From CAVQND01 sp049518415 (GTDB lineage: Bacteria > Verrucomicrobiota > Verrucomicrobiia > Limisphaerales > UBA8199): a stretch of 64,000 nt of DNA. Shown piece by piece: positions 7,959 to 17,965 of the stretch. The notes beneath the pieces were generated by a model that saw only the letters and a list, made by a program, of their open reading frames with translations, had not been told where the DNA came from and did not search any database. How positions within the stretch are numbered: position 1 is the first letter of the stretch; each line of letters opens with the position of its first letter. A program made the translations under genes and the position numbers. The stretch is from positions 1-64,000 of the forward strand of contig JBEKRX010000023.1 in the NCBI GenBank assembly GCA_049518415.1. The letters are read 5' to 3'.

Positions 7959-10900
7959 GTGAAACGCATCACGACTAATCTATTAGCGGGCCTGCTGCTG
8001 GCCGCCCTGGCCATGGCGGCGATGACTCAGGCTAAGGCCCAGGAATACACGTTCACCACGCTGGCCGGACCGCCGGAAGGCAGCCCGGGCGCCATTGACG
8101 GCCCGGGCGGCGCGGCGCGGTTCTACCAGCCAAGCGGCGTGGCGGTGGACAGCGCGGGCAACGTGTATGTGGCGGACAGCTTCAACCACACGCTTCGGAA
8201 GGTGACGCCGGGCGGGGTGGTGACGACCCTGGCGGGAAACGCCTCTATCGTTGACTCCCAGGGTGACCCAATTGGTGGTTATGCCGACGGCCCGGGCAGC
8301 GCGGCGCGGTTCAACACCCCGAGCGGCGTGGCGGTGGACAGCGCGGGCAACGTGTATGTGGCGGACACTGGGAACTCCACCATTCGGAAGGTGACGCCGG
8401 GCGGGGTGGTGACGACCCTGGCGGGCCTGGCGGGAAGCTCGGGCAGCACCGACGGCCCGGGCAGCGCGGCGCGGTTCAACACCCCGAGCGGCGTGGCGGT
8501 GGACAGCGTGGGCAACGTGTATGTGGCGGACACCTTCAACAACACGCTTCGGAAGGTGACGCCGGGCGGGGCGGTGACGACGCTGGCGGGCCTGGCGGGA
8601 AGCTCGGGCAGCGCCGACGGCCCGGGCAGCGCGGCGCGGTTCTACTGGCCATGGGGCGTGGCGGTGGACAGCGCGGGCAACGTGTATGTGGCGGACTACC
8701 GGAACCACACGATTCGGGAGGTGGCGCCGGGCGGGGTGGTGACGACGCTGGCGGGCCGGGCGCCATATTACGGCAGCGTCGACGGCACGGGCGGCGCGGC
8801 GCGGTTCTACTTTCCGGAGGGCGTGGCAGTGGACAGCACGGGCAACGTGTATGTGGCGGACACCTGGAACCACACGATTCGGGCGGTGATGCCGGGCGGG
8901 GTGGTGACGACCCTGGCGGGCCTGGCGGGAAGCTCTGGCAGCGCCGACGGCACGGCCAGCGCGGCGCAGTTCAACGGTCCATCCGGCGTGGCGGTGGACA
9001 GCGCGGGCAACGTGTATGTGGCGGACTACTGGAACAACACGATTCGGAAGGTGACGCCGGGGGTGGTGGTGACGACGCTGGCGGGCCTGGCGGGAAGTTC
9101 GGGCAGCACGGACGGCGCGGCCAGCGCGGCGGGGTTCTTCCAGCCAGAGGGTGTCGCGGTGGACAGCGCGGGCAACGTCTATGTGGCGGACACCGACAAC
9201 GACACGATTCGGAAGGTGACGCCGGGCGGGGTGGCGACGACGCTGGCGGGCCTGGCGGGAAGTTCGGGCAGCGCCGACGGCACGGGCAGCGCGGCGCGGT
9301 TCAACACCCCGAGCGGCGTGGCGGTGGACAGCGCGGGCAACGTCTATGTGGCGGACTCCGGGAACTCCACGCTTCGGAAGGTGACGCCGGACGGGGTGGT
9401 GACGACGCTGGCGGGCCGGGCGGGAAAGCGGGGCAGCGCCGACGGCACGGGCAGCGCGGCGCGGTTCTCCCGGCCATTCGGGGTGGCGGTGGACAGCGTG
9501 GGCAACGTGTATGTGGCGGACACCTCCAACAACACGCTTCGGAAGGTGACGCCGGGCGGGGCGGTGACGACGCTGGCGGGCCTGGCGGGAAGCTCGGGCA
9601 GCGCCGACGGCACGGGCAGCGCGGCGCGGTTCTACTGGCCATGGGGCGTGGCGGTGGACAGCGCGGGCAACGTGTATGTGGCGGACTACTGGAACCAGAC
9701 GATTCGGGAGGTGACGCCGGCCGGGGTGGTGACGACGCTGGCGGGCCGGGCGGGATATTATGGCAGAGCCGACGGCCCGGGCGGCGCGGCGCGGTTCTAC
9801 TTTCCGGAGGGCGTGGCAGTGGACAGCGCGGGCAACGTCTATGTGGCGGACACCTGGAACCACACGATTCGGGAGGTGACGCCGGGCGGGGTGGTGACGA
9901 CGCTGGCGGGCCGGGCGGGAAGCTCGGGCAGCGGCGACGGCACGGGCAGCGCGGCGCAGTTCAACGCTCCATCCGGCGTGGCGGTGGACAGCGCGGGCAA
10001 CGTCTATGTGGCGGACTACTGGAACTCCACGATTCGGAAGGTGACGCCGGGCGGGGTGGTGACGACGCTGGCGGGCGTGGCGGGAAGTCCGGGCAGCGCG
10101 GACGGCGCGGGCAGCGCGGCGCAGTTCAACGGTCCATCCGGCGTGGCGGTGGACAGCGCGGGCAACGTCTATGTGGCGGACTACTGGAACTCCACGATTC
10201 GGAAGGTGACGCCGGGCGGGGTGGTGACGACGCTGGCGGGCCTGGCGGGAAGCTCTGGCAGCACGGACGGCGCGGGCAGCGCGGCGCGGTTCTACGGTCC
10301 ATCCGGCGTAGCGGCGGACGGCGCGGGCAACGTCTATGTGGCGGATAGCTACAACTGCACGATTCGGGAGGTGACGCCGGGCGGGGTGGTGACGACGCTG
10401 GCGGGCCTGGCGGGAAAGTGGGGCAGCGCCGACGGCCCGGGCAGCGCGGCGCGGTTCAACGGTCCATCCGGCGTGGCAGTGGACAGCGCGGGCAACGTGT
10501 ATGTGGCGGACTACGGCAACTTCACGATTCGGAAGGTGACGCCGGGCGGGGTGGTGACGACGCTGGCGGGCCTGGCGGGAAGCTCGGGCACCGCCGACGG
10601 CCCGGGCAGCGCGGGGCGGTTCAACTGGCCATCCGGCGTGGCGGTGGACGGCGCGGGCAACGCGTACGTGGCGGACACCCTGAACTGCACGATTCGGAAG
10701 GTGACGCCGGGCGGGGTGGTGACGACGCTGGCGGGCGTGGCGGGATGGGGATGGAGCGGCGACGGCACGGGCAGCGCGGCGAGCTTCTGGCATCCAAGGG
10801 GCGTGGCGGCGGACAGCGCGGGCAACGTCTATGTGGCGGACACGGGCAACTCCACGATTCGGAAGGTGACGCCGGGCGGGGTGGTGACGACGCTGGCGGG

Positions 10901-11528
10901 CCTGCCACTAAACGTGGGCAGCGCCGACGGCACGGGCAGGGCGGCGCGGTTCAACGGGCCATCCGGCGTGGCGGTGGACAGCGCGGGCATCGCGTATGTG
11001 GCAGACACCGGGAACAACACGATTCGGATTGGCGGTGTCGCTTGCCCGGATGCGCCCACGATTGACCTGGCTGTCGGGGCGGTGGGGGAGTTGCGCCAAC
11101 TGGACACCAGCCCGCAAACCGCCGTGGCCTGGCAGTGGCGCCTGATCCGGGAGCCGGCCGCTTCAGCGGCTGCACTCTCGGCCGCGAATGTCCGCAATCC
11201 CACGTTCACGCCCGATGTCGCGGATTTGTATATTTTCCGGCTTTCAGCCACTAACGCCGCCGGGGCGGTGTGTATCCGCAGGCTGGCCTTTACCGCGGCG
11301 CCGCCTCCGAGCATCCTGCTGAACGATGGCAACTTGGGTGTCCGCTCGAACCACTTCGGCTTCGATGTCAGCGCCAGCAGCGGCCAGGCGGTGGTCGTGG
11401 AGACCTCGACTGACCTGGTGAACTGGACGGCACTGGCCACCAACACCGTCGGCGCGAGTCCGTTTTACTTCCGCGATGCCGCCCCGCCGAACTCGGCACG
11501 CCGGTTCTACCGAGCGCGGGCGCAGTGA
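7959..11528 (+). CDS. Secreted NHL-repeat beta-propeller protein, 18 repeats
   Basis: GTG at 7959 was chosen by alignment with the paralogue at 12072: both begin with K-x-x-T-T-N-L-x-A-G-L-L-L-A-A-L, a signal peptide ending near QAKAQ. Eighteen 55-residue repeats follow, with consensus F-x-x-P-x-G-V-A-V-D-S-A-G-N-V-Y-V-A-D-x-x-N-x-T-I-R-K-V. This is the NHL type, which folds as six-bladed propellers, so 18 blades could make three propellers. The C-terminal region (VACPDAPTIDLAVG on) is Ig-like and ends with a STDLVNWTALATN...FYRARA tail found on many secreted verrucomicrobial proteins. The 165-bp DNA unit shows that the repeats were recently amplified. The function is unknown, probably extracellular binding. 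The antisense strand is open for 2.8 kb as a by-product of composition. Confidence 0.88.
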   Translation: MKRITTNLLAGLLLAALAMAAMTQAKAQEYTFTTLAGPPEGSPGAIDGPGGAARFYQPSGVAVDSAGNVYVADSFNHTLRKVTPGGVVTTLAGNASIVDSQGDPIGGYADGPGSAARFNTPSGVAVDSAGNVYVADTGNSTIRKVTPGGVVTTLAGLAGSSGSTDGPGSAARFNTPSGVAVDSVGNVYVADTFNNTLRKVTPGGAVTTLAGLAGSSGSADGPGSAARFYWPWGVAVDSAGNVYVADYRNHTIREVAPGGVVTTLAGRAPYYGSVDGTGGAARFYFPEGVAVDSTGNVYVADTWNHTIRAVMPGGVVTTLAGLAGSSGSADGTASAAQFNGPSGVAVDSAGNVYVADYWNNTIRKVTPGVVVTTLAGLAGSSGSTDGAASAAGFFQPEGVAVDSAGNVYVADTDNDTIRKVTPGGVATTLAGLAGSSGSADGTGSAARFNTPSGVAVDSAGNVYVADSGNSTLRKVTPDGVVTTLAGRAGKRGSADGTGSAARFSRPFGVAVDSVGNVYVADTSNNTLRKVTPGGAVTTLAGLAGSSGSADGTGSAARFYWPWGVAVDSAGNVYVADYWNQTIREVTPAGVVTTLAGRAGYYGRADGPGGAARFYFPEGVAVDSAGNVYVADTWNHTIREVTPGGVVTTLAGRAGSSGSGDGTGSAAQFNAPSGVAVDSAGNVYVADYWNSTIRKVTPGGVVTTLAGVAGSPGSADGAGSAAQFNGPSGVAVDSAGNVYVADYWNSTIRKVTPGGVVTTLAGLAGSSGSTDGAGSAARFYGPSGVAADGAGNVYVADSYNCTIREVTPGGVVTTLAGLAGKWGSADGPGSAARFNGPSGVAVDSAGNVYVADYGNFTIRKVTPGGVVTTLAGLAGSSGTADGPGSAGRFNWPSGVAVDGAGNAYVADTLNCTIRKVTPGGVVTTLAGVAGWGWSGDGTGSAASFWHPRGVAADSAGNVYVADTGNSTIRKVTPGGVVTTLAGLPLNVGSADGTGRAARFNGPSGVAVDSAGIAYVADTGNNTIRIGGVACPDAPTIDLAVGAVGELRQLDTSPQTAVAWQWRLIREPAASAAALSAANVRNPTFTPDVADLYIFRLSATNAAGAVCIRRLAFTAAPPPSILLNDGNLGVRSNHFGFDVSASSGQAVVVETSTDLVNWTALATNTVGASPFYFRDAAPPNSARRFYRARAQ
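8094..11030 (+). repeat. 165-bp tandem repeats coding NHL blades (18 copies)
   Basis: Units are 165 bp, for example from gacggcccgggcagc at 8286 to the same word at 8451. On top of this, units 2-6 and 8-12 match each other better than their neighbours do, with an exact 990-bp offset (ttcaacaccccgagc at 8310 and 9300), which indicates a secondary six-unit duplication. Confidence 0.9.
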
Positions 11529-12071
11529 GGTGGCCAGCCTCCGGCTTGGCGGCGCTGTTGGAGGGTTCACGCCCCCTACGGGAGTCTTCGTCACCACCGT
11601 CGCAATCGGGATTGAGCGAAATGCGAGGAAAGACCGCTACGGGGAAGACCTTTGTCCTGCGCCTGTGCGCTGACATTGCTTGAGAGTAGTATTGACGAAA
11701 GCCGCATTTTTTTGTTCTCCTCTTACTGCAAGGCAGCAGCGGGTTGAGCCAGGCTCCGCCTGCGCCTTGCGTTTCTTGGCGGGCGGCGTCCCTCGGGCGG
11801 CAAATGAACGTGCGCTGGCAAGCCACCGACCGGGCGACAACGGGGTTTGGGAAAATGACCAGGCTCCCGCTGCACAGGGGAATTGCGCGCCCGTTTGCCT
11901 CTGCCCCCCGGCGGTGCGCGACCCCGCCGGCCCATCCCCGAACGGGCAGGGCCGCGTGCAATAAGACCCCGACTTGTCGGGACCGCGTCCCTCAATTTGG
12001 CCCGGTCCGTTCCGCCCCTCGCCCCTCGACCCTCGACCCTCCACTCTCAACAGTCAACCTTCGAGCGAATT
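11529..12071. repeat. Spacer between NHL paralogues; second copy of the duplicated upstream region
   Basis: No gene is supported in this spacer. Bases 11691-12071 match 7576-7958 closely over about 380 bp, including a T7 tract and the phrase gggcggcaaatgaacgtgcg. A run of 7-bp units (gcccctc, gaccctc, cactctc; 12014-12055) again sits just before the start codon. Bases 11529-11690 hold nothing I recognise. Confidence 0.75.
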
Positions 12072-14150
12072 ATGAAAAGCACGACAACTAATCTATCAGC
12101 AGGCCTGCTCCTGGCCGCACTGACAATGGCGCCGACGACTCAGGCTAAGGCCCAGGAATACACGTTCACCACCCTGGCCGGATCGGCGGAAGCTGGCCCG
12201 GGCGCCATTGATGGCGCGGGCAGCGCGGCGCGGTTCTACCAGCCAAGCGGCGTGGCGGTGGACAGCGCGGGCAACGTCTATGTGGCGGACTTCCGCAACT
12301 CCACGATTCGGAAGGTGACGCCGGGCGGGGTGGTGACGACGCTGGCGGGCCTGGCGGGAAGCCAGGGCAGCGCCGACGGCACGGGCAGCGCGGCGCGGTT
12401 CAACTGGCCTTTTGGCGCGGCGGTGGACAGCGCGGGCAACGTCTATGTGGGGGACACCTACAACCACACGATTCGGAAGGTGACGCCGGGCGGGGTGGTG
12501 ACGACGCTGGCTGGCCTGGCGGGAAGCTGGGGGAGCGCGGACGGCACGGGCAGCGCGGCGCGGTTTGGCGGCGCCGCGTACAGTGGCCCCTTCGGCGTGG
12601 CGGTGGACAGCGCGGGCAACGTCTATGTGGCGGACCACGACAACCAAACGATTCGGAAGGTGACGGCGGGCGGGGTGGTGACGACGCTGGCGGGCCTGGC
12701 GGGAAGCGATGGCAGCGCCGACGGGACGGGCAGCGCGGCGCGGTTCTGCTATCCAACGGGCGTGGCGGTGGACAGCGCGGGCAACGTCTATGTGGAGGAC
12801 TATGGCAACTGCACCATTCGGAAGGTGACGGCGGGCGGGGTGGTGACGACGCTGGCGGGCCAGGCGGGAAACTATGGCAGCGCCGACGGCACGGGCAGCG
12901 CGGCGCGGTTTGGCGGCGTCTGGAACGGTGGCCCCGCCGGCGCGGCGGTGGACAGCGCCGGCAACGTCTATGTGGCGGACACCTACAACTACACGATTCG
13001 GAAGGTGACGCCGGGCGGGGTGGTGACGACGCTGGCGGGCCTGGCGGGAAGCTCTGGCAGCGCCGACGGCACGGGCAGCGCGGCGCGGTTTGGCGCCGCT
13101 TACGCTGGTCCCGCCGGCGTGGCGGTGGACAGCGCGGGCAACGTCTATGTGGCGGACTACGGCAACAACACGATTCGGATCGGCGGTGTCGCCTGCCCGG
13201 ATGCGCCCACGATTGACCTGGCTGTCGGGCCGGTGGGGCAATTGCGCCAACTGGACACCAGCCCGCAAACCGCCGTGGCCTGGCAGTGGCGCCTGATCCA
13301 GGCCCCGGCCGCTTCATCGGCTGCACTTTCGGCCGCGAATGTCCGCAATCCCACGTTCACGCCCGATGTCGCGGGTTCGTATGTTTTCGGGCTTGAAGCG
13401 ACCAGCGCCGCCGGGGCGGTGTGTAGTATCGGCGCGCTGGCCTTTAGCGCGGTGTGGCCGCCTCCGAGCATAGCAACGCCGCCCCTGACGCAGACCGCTG
13501 AGATGGGGTCACTTGCGTTCTTCTCTGTGGAAGTCACGAACACTCTGCCGGGAGCAACTTACCAGTGGTGCTTTAACGGCACCAACGCGCTCGCCAGCGC
13601 GACCAATTCTTACCTTGACCTGGCCAAAGTCCAACCGGCCCAGGCGGGGGCTTACACGGTGGTCGTGACGGATATTTACGGGGCCGTGACCAGCGCGCCG
13701 GCCGTGCTGAGCGTGATCGCCGCGGTCGACAGAAAGGTCGTTCCGGCCCTGAATCTGACGGGGGACGTGGGCAGCTTCCTGCACCTGGATTATCTCAATG
13801 CCTTCGGCCCTGGCAAACCGTGGCTGTCGCTCTCGAACTTTACGCTCACCAGCGCGCCGCAGCTCTGTTTTGATCTTTCCGAGCCGCTGCCCGCGCAACG
13901 ATTCTACCGCGCCTGGCAGACCAACGTGCCGACTGCGCGGCCCGTGTTGGACCTGGGGTTGGCGACGGAAATCCCGCTGGCCGGGGCGATCGGCAGATCG
14001 GTGCGGATTGATTGTATCAATGTCTTTGGCCCGACCGACGCCTGGGTGACGCTGGCCACCGTGACGCTGACGAACACGACCGAGCTTTACTTCGACCTGG
14101 GCGCGTTCCGGCAGCCGCCCCGGCTCTACCGGCTGGTTCCGGTCCCGTAG
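12072..14150 (+). CDS. Secreted NHL-repeat protein with Ig-like domain, 6 repeats
   Basis: This is a paralogue of the preceding gene. It has an equivalent signal peptide (MKSTTTNLSAGLLLAALTMA...QAKAQ), then six 55-57-residue NHL blades, enough for one propeller. The same VACPDAPTIDLAVG domain follows, then an Ig-like domain (~residues 460-560: YQWCFNGTNALASATNSYLDL...AGAYTVVVTD), and two similar C-terminal segments ending in F-Y-R-A-W and L-Y-R-L-V. The 692-residue product should be exported. Blade-number divergence (6 versus 18) between the two paralogues shows expansion or contraction by recombination between units. The role is unknown, probably surface or extracellular. Confidence 0.85.
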   Translation: MKSTTTNLSAGLLLAALTMAPTTQAKAQEYTFTTLAGSAEAGPGAIDGAGSAARFYQPSGVAVDSAGNVYVADFRNSTIRKVTPGGVVTTLAGLAGSQGSADGTGSAARFNWPFGAAVDSAGNVYVGDTYNHTIRKVTPGGVVTTLAGLAGSWGSADGTGSAARFGGAAYSGPFGVAVDSAGNVYVADHDNQTIRKVTAGGVVTTLAGLAGSDGSADGTGSAARFCYPTGVAVDSAGNVYVEDYGNCTIRKVTAGGVVTTLAGQAGNYGSADGTGSAARFGGVWNGGPAGAAVDSAGNVYVADTYNYTIRKVTPGGVVTTLAGLAGSSGSADGTGSAARFGAAYAGPAGVAVDSAGNVYVADYGNNTIRIGGVACPDAPTIDLAVGPVGQLRQLDTSPQTAVAWQWRLIQAPAASSAALSAANVRNPTFTPDVAGSYVFGLEATSAAGAVCSIGALAFSAVWPPPSIATPPLTQTAEMGSLAFFSVEVTNTLPGATYQWCFNGTNALASATNSYLDLAKVQPAQAGAYTVVVTDIYGAVTSAPAVLSVIAAVDRKVVPALNLTGDVGSFLHLDYLNAFGPGKPWLSLSNFTLTSAPQLCFDLSEPLPAQRFYRAWQTNVPTARPVLDLGLATEIPLAGAIGRSVRIDCINVFGPTDAWVTLATVTLTNTTELYFDLGAFRQPPRLYRLVPVP

Positions 14151-14259
14151 AGCGCCTTTTTTGAGGGGCGGGTTGTGAGGGTCGGGGCTCAGTTGGTGCT
14201 TCGCCTTTTCGCGCAGAGGCTGAGGTCTGCGCTGCCCAGCGGGAGTGAATCGTAACGGG

Positions 14260-15330
14260 TCAGTAGATTCTGCCGGGTTGCAGGGCGTGACCCCAGCTCA
14301 GGGTGTGGGCGTCGGGCAGGTCGCGCCTGGGGACGGCTACACGCCCGGCCTGAATGAGCGTCCCGAACTGGAAATAAACCGCGTCCATGTCCGAGTGCCA
14401 GTTGGGATAATGGCCGAAGCCGGCATCGGCATTGCGGCAGGTCAAGGCCCAATCGGCGGCTCGCTGGATAGCCTTGCGGACGGGCTGCGAATCTCCACCC
14501 AATTGCCGCAAGATAAACACGGCGTCGAAGCAGGCGTGCACGTCCCAGTCGGGTTCTTTGATGTTCCAGGCGCCATCGGGTTTTTGGTCGCGCAGGACGC
14601 GGGCGACCATCTGGTTGGCCTTGGGGGTGGGTTGGCCGACCAAACGGAAGTAATGCGCCAGGTGGAAGGTGGCGGCGACATGGTCGCCCAGGTAACCATC
14701 CTGGGTTTGGCTCTGGGTCTGCCAGCGACGCAAGGCCTGATCGTATTGCCGGGGAAAAGGCCGGCCGAGCGCGGCATAGAAGAGCGGGAAGAAGCTGGTG
14801 GTGTACCAAGGCAGTTTCTTGAAGGCGTCGTCCGCAAAGAAGCGGTCCAGGACCTTGCCCGGGTCAATCCTGGGGCGCCGGCCCAAGGCGCGCAAGGCAA
14901 CCACGCCCTGGACCGTGTTGTAAAGCAGCGCCAGATCGGACTTGGGGTCCATCTTGCCGGTCAGGTGGACAAACGAGCCGTCGGGCTGCTGGCGACGCCC
15001 AATGAAGTCGAGCGAGCGTTTCGGATGAGGCAAGCGCCAGCCCATGGTCCTGGCCAAGGTAGCCGCATAGGTGACCGCCGCCAGGTCGCTGAGGCTGGTG
15101 TCGGAGCATCCCTGGTAGGCTGGGTCCGGCGAGGGCGCGTAGCCGCCATCGGGCCGGGCGCAACGGCGGATGAAAGCGAAGGTCTCATCAGCCAGTCGAT
15201 CAGGCGGGCGGGCGGCGGCCGACCAGGATGGGAGGGCCAGGGCCGCGGCCCCGGCCGCCGCCTGAGCGGAGGTCTTGAGGAATTGACGACGGGTAGCGCG
15301 ATTCAGCGCGCGGTTTTGTTTTGAGTTCAT
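14260..15330 (-). CDS. Tat-exported terpene-cyclase/prenyltransferase-fold protein
   Basis: The N terminus carries a twin-arginine signal (RATRRQFLKTSAQAAAGAAALALP). The rest is an alpha/alpha barrel built of prenyltransferase/squalene-oxidase-type repeats: RPDGGYAPSPD, QQPDGSFVH, TQDGYLGDH, QKPDGAWNIKEPDWDVHACFDAV and NADAGFGHYPNWHSDMDAVYF. These are the Q/D-x-x-D-G-x-(F/Y/W) turns typical of the fold. At 356 residues it is a single barrel, smaller than squalene-hopene cyclase, and it has no DXDD catalytic motif in context. Together with export this argues against a sterol or hopanoid enzyme; a binding or other enzymatic role in the envelope is more likely. Confidence 0.75.
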   Translation of the reverse strand: MNSKQNRALNRATRRQFLKTSAQAAAGAAALALPSWSAAARPPDRLADETFAFIRRCARPDGGYAPSPDPAYQGCSDTSLSDLAAVTYAATLARTMGWRLPHPKRSLDFIGRRQQPDGSFVHLTGKMDPKSDLALLYNTVQGVVALRALGRRPRIDPGKVLDRFFADDAFKKLPWYTTSFFPLFYAALGRPFPRQYDQALRRWQTQSQTQDGYLGDHVAATFHLAHYFRLVGQPTPKANQMVARVLRDQKPDGAWNIKEPDWDVHACFDAVFILRQLGGDSQPVRKAIQRAADWALTCRNADAGFGHYPNWHSDMDAVYFQFGTLIQAGRVAVPRRDLPDAHTLSWGHALQPGRIY

Positions 15331-15741
15331 AATTAGCGGAGCGACGCTTTCAGGTGCCCGCGGTTAACCCCTAGCCGCCCGGTGTTGGCTTTCGGATAAC
15401 GCGGGGCGTTTGTGAGGGGTCCTGACCCCCTCCCAGATGCCTTATCGCTTCTGAAGCAACACAAGGTACTCCGTGCGCATCGTGTTTGACAAGCCTGTAA
15501 TCCGCCGGTTGGGCTGGCGCACAAAACGCAGTCCCCGACGCCCAGCCTACTCGACAATCAAATCGTCCATCCCCGTCACTTCTTCGGGCGATGCGCCGCC
15601 AGGCGGCAGCGCCGCGAGGCGCAGTTCGGTCTTTCCCGACTTCGCGCTTTACAAAAGGGGTCGCGGGGGACATGCTGGCTTTGTTCGGCGGGCATACCGC
15701 AACGTAAAGGTGTGTCACGCCAGGCTTGACTCCAAACACCA
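15331..15741. other. Intergenic region between divergent genes
   Basis: Open frames here show no family resemblance. Nothing beyond ordinary spacer DNA is visible. It must contain the promoters of the divergent flanking genes, which I cannot place. Confidence 0.5.
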
Positions 15742-16233
15742 ATGAATATTGCCATGAAAAAAGCGATCGTCCTTTGTTTCGCCCTGCTCGTCGGCGCCTG
15801 CTGCCAGGGCGCAGACCCCACCGCGGCTCACCTGGCCAAGGTCAGCAAGTTCTTCGACATCACCCAAATGGAGAAGACGTATGAGACCAGTCTCACCGCG
15901 GGATTTGAAGGCGCCGCCCACATGGGCGACACAAGCGCCATGCCTGAGGAAGAACGCGCCAAGATGGAGAAGGCCTTGAAACGAGTGAAGGAGTTCCTGG
16001 TGACAGAGATCGGCTGGTCCAAGATCAAGGAGGACATGGCCAAGGTCTATGCCAAGCATTTCACGGAAGACGAACTGGACAAGGTCATCAAACTGCTCGA
16101 CAGTGAAACGGGGCGCATGTTCATTTCCAAGCAAATCGGCCTTCTGGCCGAATCCATGGCCCTTGCCCAAAGCAGAGCCCAAGCGCTCATGCCAAAGGTA
16201 ATCGCGATGATGCAGGAAGAGATGAGCAAGTGA
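15742..16233 (+). CDS. DUF2059-family exported protein
   Basis: The product has an N-terminal signal (MKKAIVLCFALLVGACC) with a possible lipobox LVGAC. The C-terminal half contains FTEDELDKVIKLLDSETGRMFISKQ, the core of the DUF2059 family of small envelope proteins. The ATG at 15754 (MKKAIV) is an alternative start four codons in; no clear ribosome-binding site decides between them. The function of the family is not established. Confidence 0.8.
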   Translation: MNIAMKKAIVLCFALLVGACCQGADPTAAHLAKVSKFFDITQMEKTYETSLTAGFEGAAHMGDTSAMPEEERAKMEKALKRVKEFLVTEIGWSKIKEDMAKVYAKHFTEDELDKVIKLLDSETGRMFISKQIGLLAESMALAQSRAQALMPKVIAMMQEEMSK

Positions 16234-16414
16234 AGACCATGGCAGTGCAGCGGACCCCGGAGGCTTGGAACGTCCCCAACTGGGTTCGATAAAAGTGAGA
16301 ACGCGCCGCGGCCACGCCAGGCCCTGGCTTGACGGTGAGTCCGTGGCGCAGTACAAGGTGTGCGTGCGAACGCACAGTTGCCAGGCCAGGCATCCGTAGT
16401 AAAATAGCAGTTGT

Positions 16415-17956
16415 ATGAGTCCGGCCGACCGCCCTCTTGGGGTTCCCCGCGCAGCCTCAAGAGGCAAGCTGCTTTCCTTGCCCGCAGCCCTCGCCGGCCT
16501 GTGGTTTGGGCTGGTCGCCAGTGCCTGTGCCACTGACTGGCCGCAATATCGCGGTCCCAACCACGATGGCGTTTCGCCGGATCGCATCACGGCGCAGTGG
16601 AGCGGAGCGGTGACCACGGCCGTGTGGCGAGTGACGCTGGGGCAGGCCTTCAGTTCTTTGGCGGCCGCCCAAGGCAAGGCCATTACCCAGGTGTATCGCA
16701 ACAGCAAGGAGACCTGCATTGCCCTGAGTATTACCAATGGCGCGGAATTGTGGTCCAGAACCTTCGAGACGTTCCAGAACTACGGAGGGTACGACGGTCC
16801 GCGCTCCACCCCGACCGTTGACCAGGGTTCGGTCTATGTATTGACCTCGAATCTGAAGCTCTTCCGCCTGAACCTCACCAACGGGGCGGTGGTTTGGAGC
16901 AATAACCTGGTGACGGCTTATGGCGCCAAGGTCATAAGCTATGGCAGCGCCGCGTCGCCTTTGCTGGAGGGCGGCTTGGTTTACGTCAACTTGAATACCG
17001 GTAATCGCGCGCTGGCGGCCTTTTGGGCGACCAATGGTGCGCTGGCCTGGCGGGTGGAGAATGAGGCGACGACCCATTCAACCCCGGTGGCGGCCACCAT
17101 CCAGGGCGTGCGGCAGGTGATTTTTGCGACGCAGAACGGCCTGGTTTCCCTGAATTCCACCAACGGCCAGAAGCTCTGGAGCTACCCTTACCCAAACGGC
17201 TACAACGGAACCGCGCTGGGAGGCTCCCCGGTGGCCTGCTCGAATATCGTCTTCATTTCGCAGGCCTACACCCCGATCAGCACGGCGGCGCGGATTGACC
17301 TGGTGAACGGGGCCTGGTCTGCCAACCACCTCTGGGATCAGCCGATTGGAATGATCTGGATGACACCCGTGTGTTCCCAGGGGGCCATCTATGGCGCGAC
17401 TGGCAACAACAGTTCTTCGACTACTCCCCTGGTCTGCCTGGACTTGCAGACGGGCGCACTGCGCTGGTCTTACGACGGTTTCGGACGCGGGGGCGTAACG
17501 CTGGCCGACAACCTTATTCTTGGCCTCAGCGAAGGTGGATGGCTGCGGTTGATCCGGCCGGACACCAACGCGTGCACCGAAGTGGCCTCTTTCCCCGCGC
17601 TCAACAGCGGCGATTGCTGGAATTCTTTCGCCATCTGCGATGGCCGGGTTTACGCCCGCAGCACGACCGAGGCGGCCTGTTTTGACCTCTCCCTGCCCGA
17701 CCTCAAGCTGGACTCCCCGCAAATCGTGGCCGCCAATAACCTCCGGCTTACCGTCCGGACCGCCAACGGCACGCCGGTCAATGCCAATCGTTTAACCAGC
17801 ATGGAAGTGCGAGCGACCACCAACCTGGCCCTCTCCCCGTCGCAATGGCCGACGCTGACCAATGCGCTGGTGCTCACCAACGGCACGGTCCGCGTGGACA
17901 ACGTGGATGCGGGGGCCCAGGGGCGGCGGTTCTTCATCGTGGCCGAGCCCAGATAG
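16415..17956 (+). CDS. Exported PQQ-like beta-propeller protein
   Basis: After an N-terminal signal-like segment (LPAALAGLWFGLVASACA) the mature protein opens with DWPQYRGPNHDGVS, the diagnostic start of the PQQ-like/BamB-like propeller proteins abundant in Verrucomicrobiota and Planctomycetes. Further blade words are TNGAELWSRTF, TNGAVVWSNN and LQTGALRWSYDG. The C terminus (NRLTSMEVRATTNLALSPSQWPTL...GRRFFIVAEPR) is the local variant of the tail found on other secreted proteins in this window. It lies 9 bp upstream of a pseudopilin gene and is probably cotranscribed with it. No PQQ-dehydrogenase catalytic residues can be claimed. Confidence 0.85.
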   Translation: MSPADRPLGVPRAASRGKLLSLPAALAGLWFGLVASACATDWPQYRGPNHDGVSPDRITAQWSGAVTTAVWRVTLGQAFSSLAAAQGKAITQVYRNSKETCIALSITNGAELWSRTFETFQNYGGYDGPRSTPTVDQGSVYVLTSNLKLFRLNLTNGAVVWSNNLVTAYGAKVISYGSAASPLLEGGLVYVNLNTGNRALAAFWATNGALAWRVENEATTHSTPVAATIQGVRQVIFATQNGLVSLNSTNGQKLWSYPYPNGYNGTALGGSPVACSNIVFISQAYTPISTAARIDLVNGAWSANHLWDQPIGMIWMTPVCSQGAIYGATGNNSSSTTPLVCLDLQTGALRWSYDGFGRGGVTLADNLILGLSEGGWLRLIRPDTNACTEVASFPALNSGDCWNSFAICDGRVYARSTTEAACFDLSLPDLKLDSPQIVAANNLRLTVRTANGTPVNANRLTSMEVRATTNLALSPSQWPTLTNALVLTNGTVRVDNVDAGAQGRRFFIVAEPR

Positions 17957-17965
17957 GGGCACCCC

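Noticed and set aside
7983..10793. 936-codon open frame antisense to the NHL repeats
   Set aside because: It is a by-product of the 165-bp repeat and high GC; its translation is Arg/His/Ala-rich and mirrors the repeat, and the sense frame is a clear NHL protein.
8094..11030. CRISPR-like periodic repeat
   Set aside because: The 165-bp period encodes NHL blades and has no short repeat/unique spacer structure.
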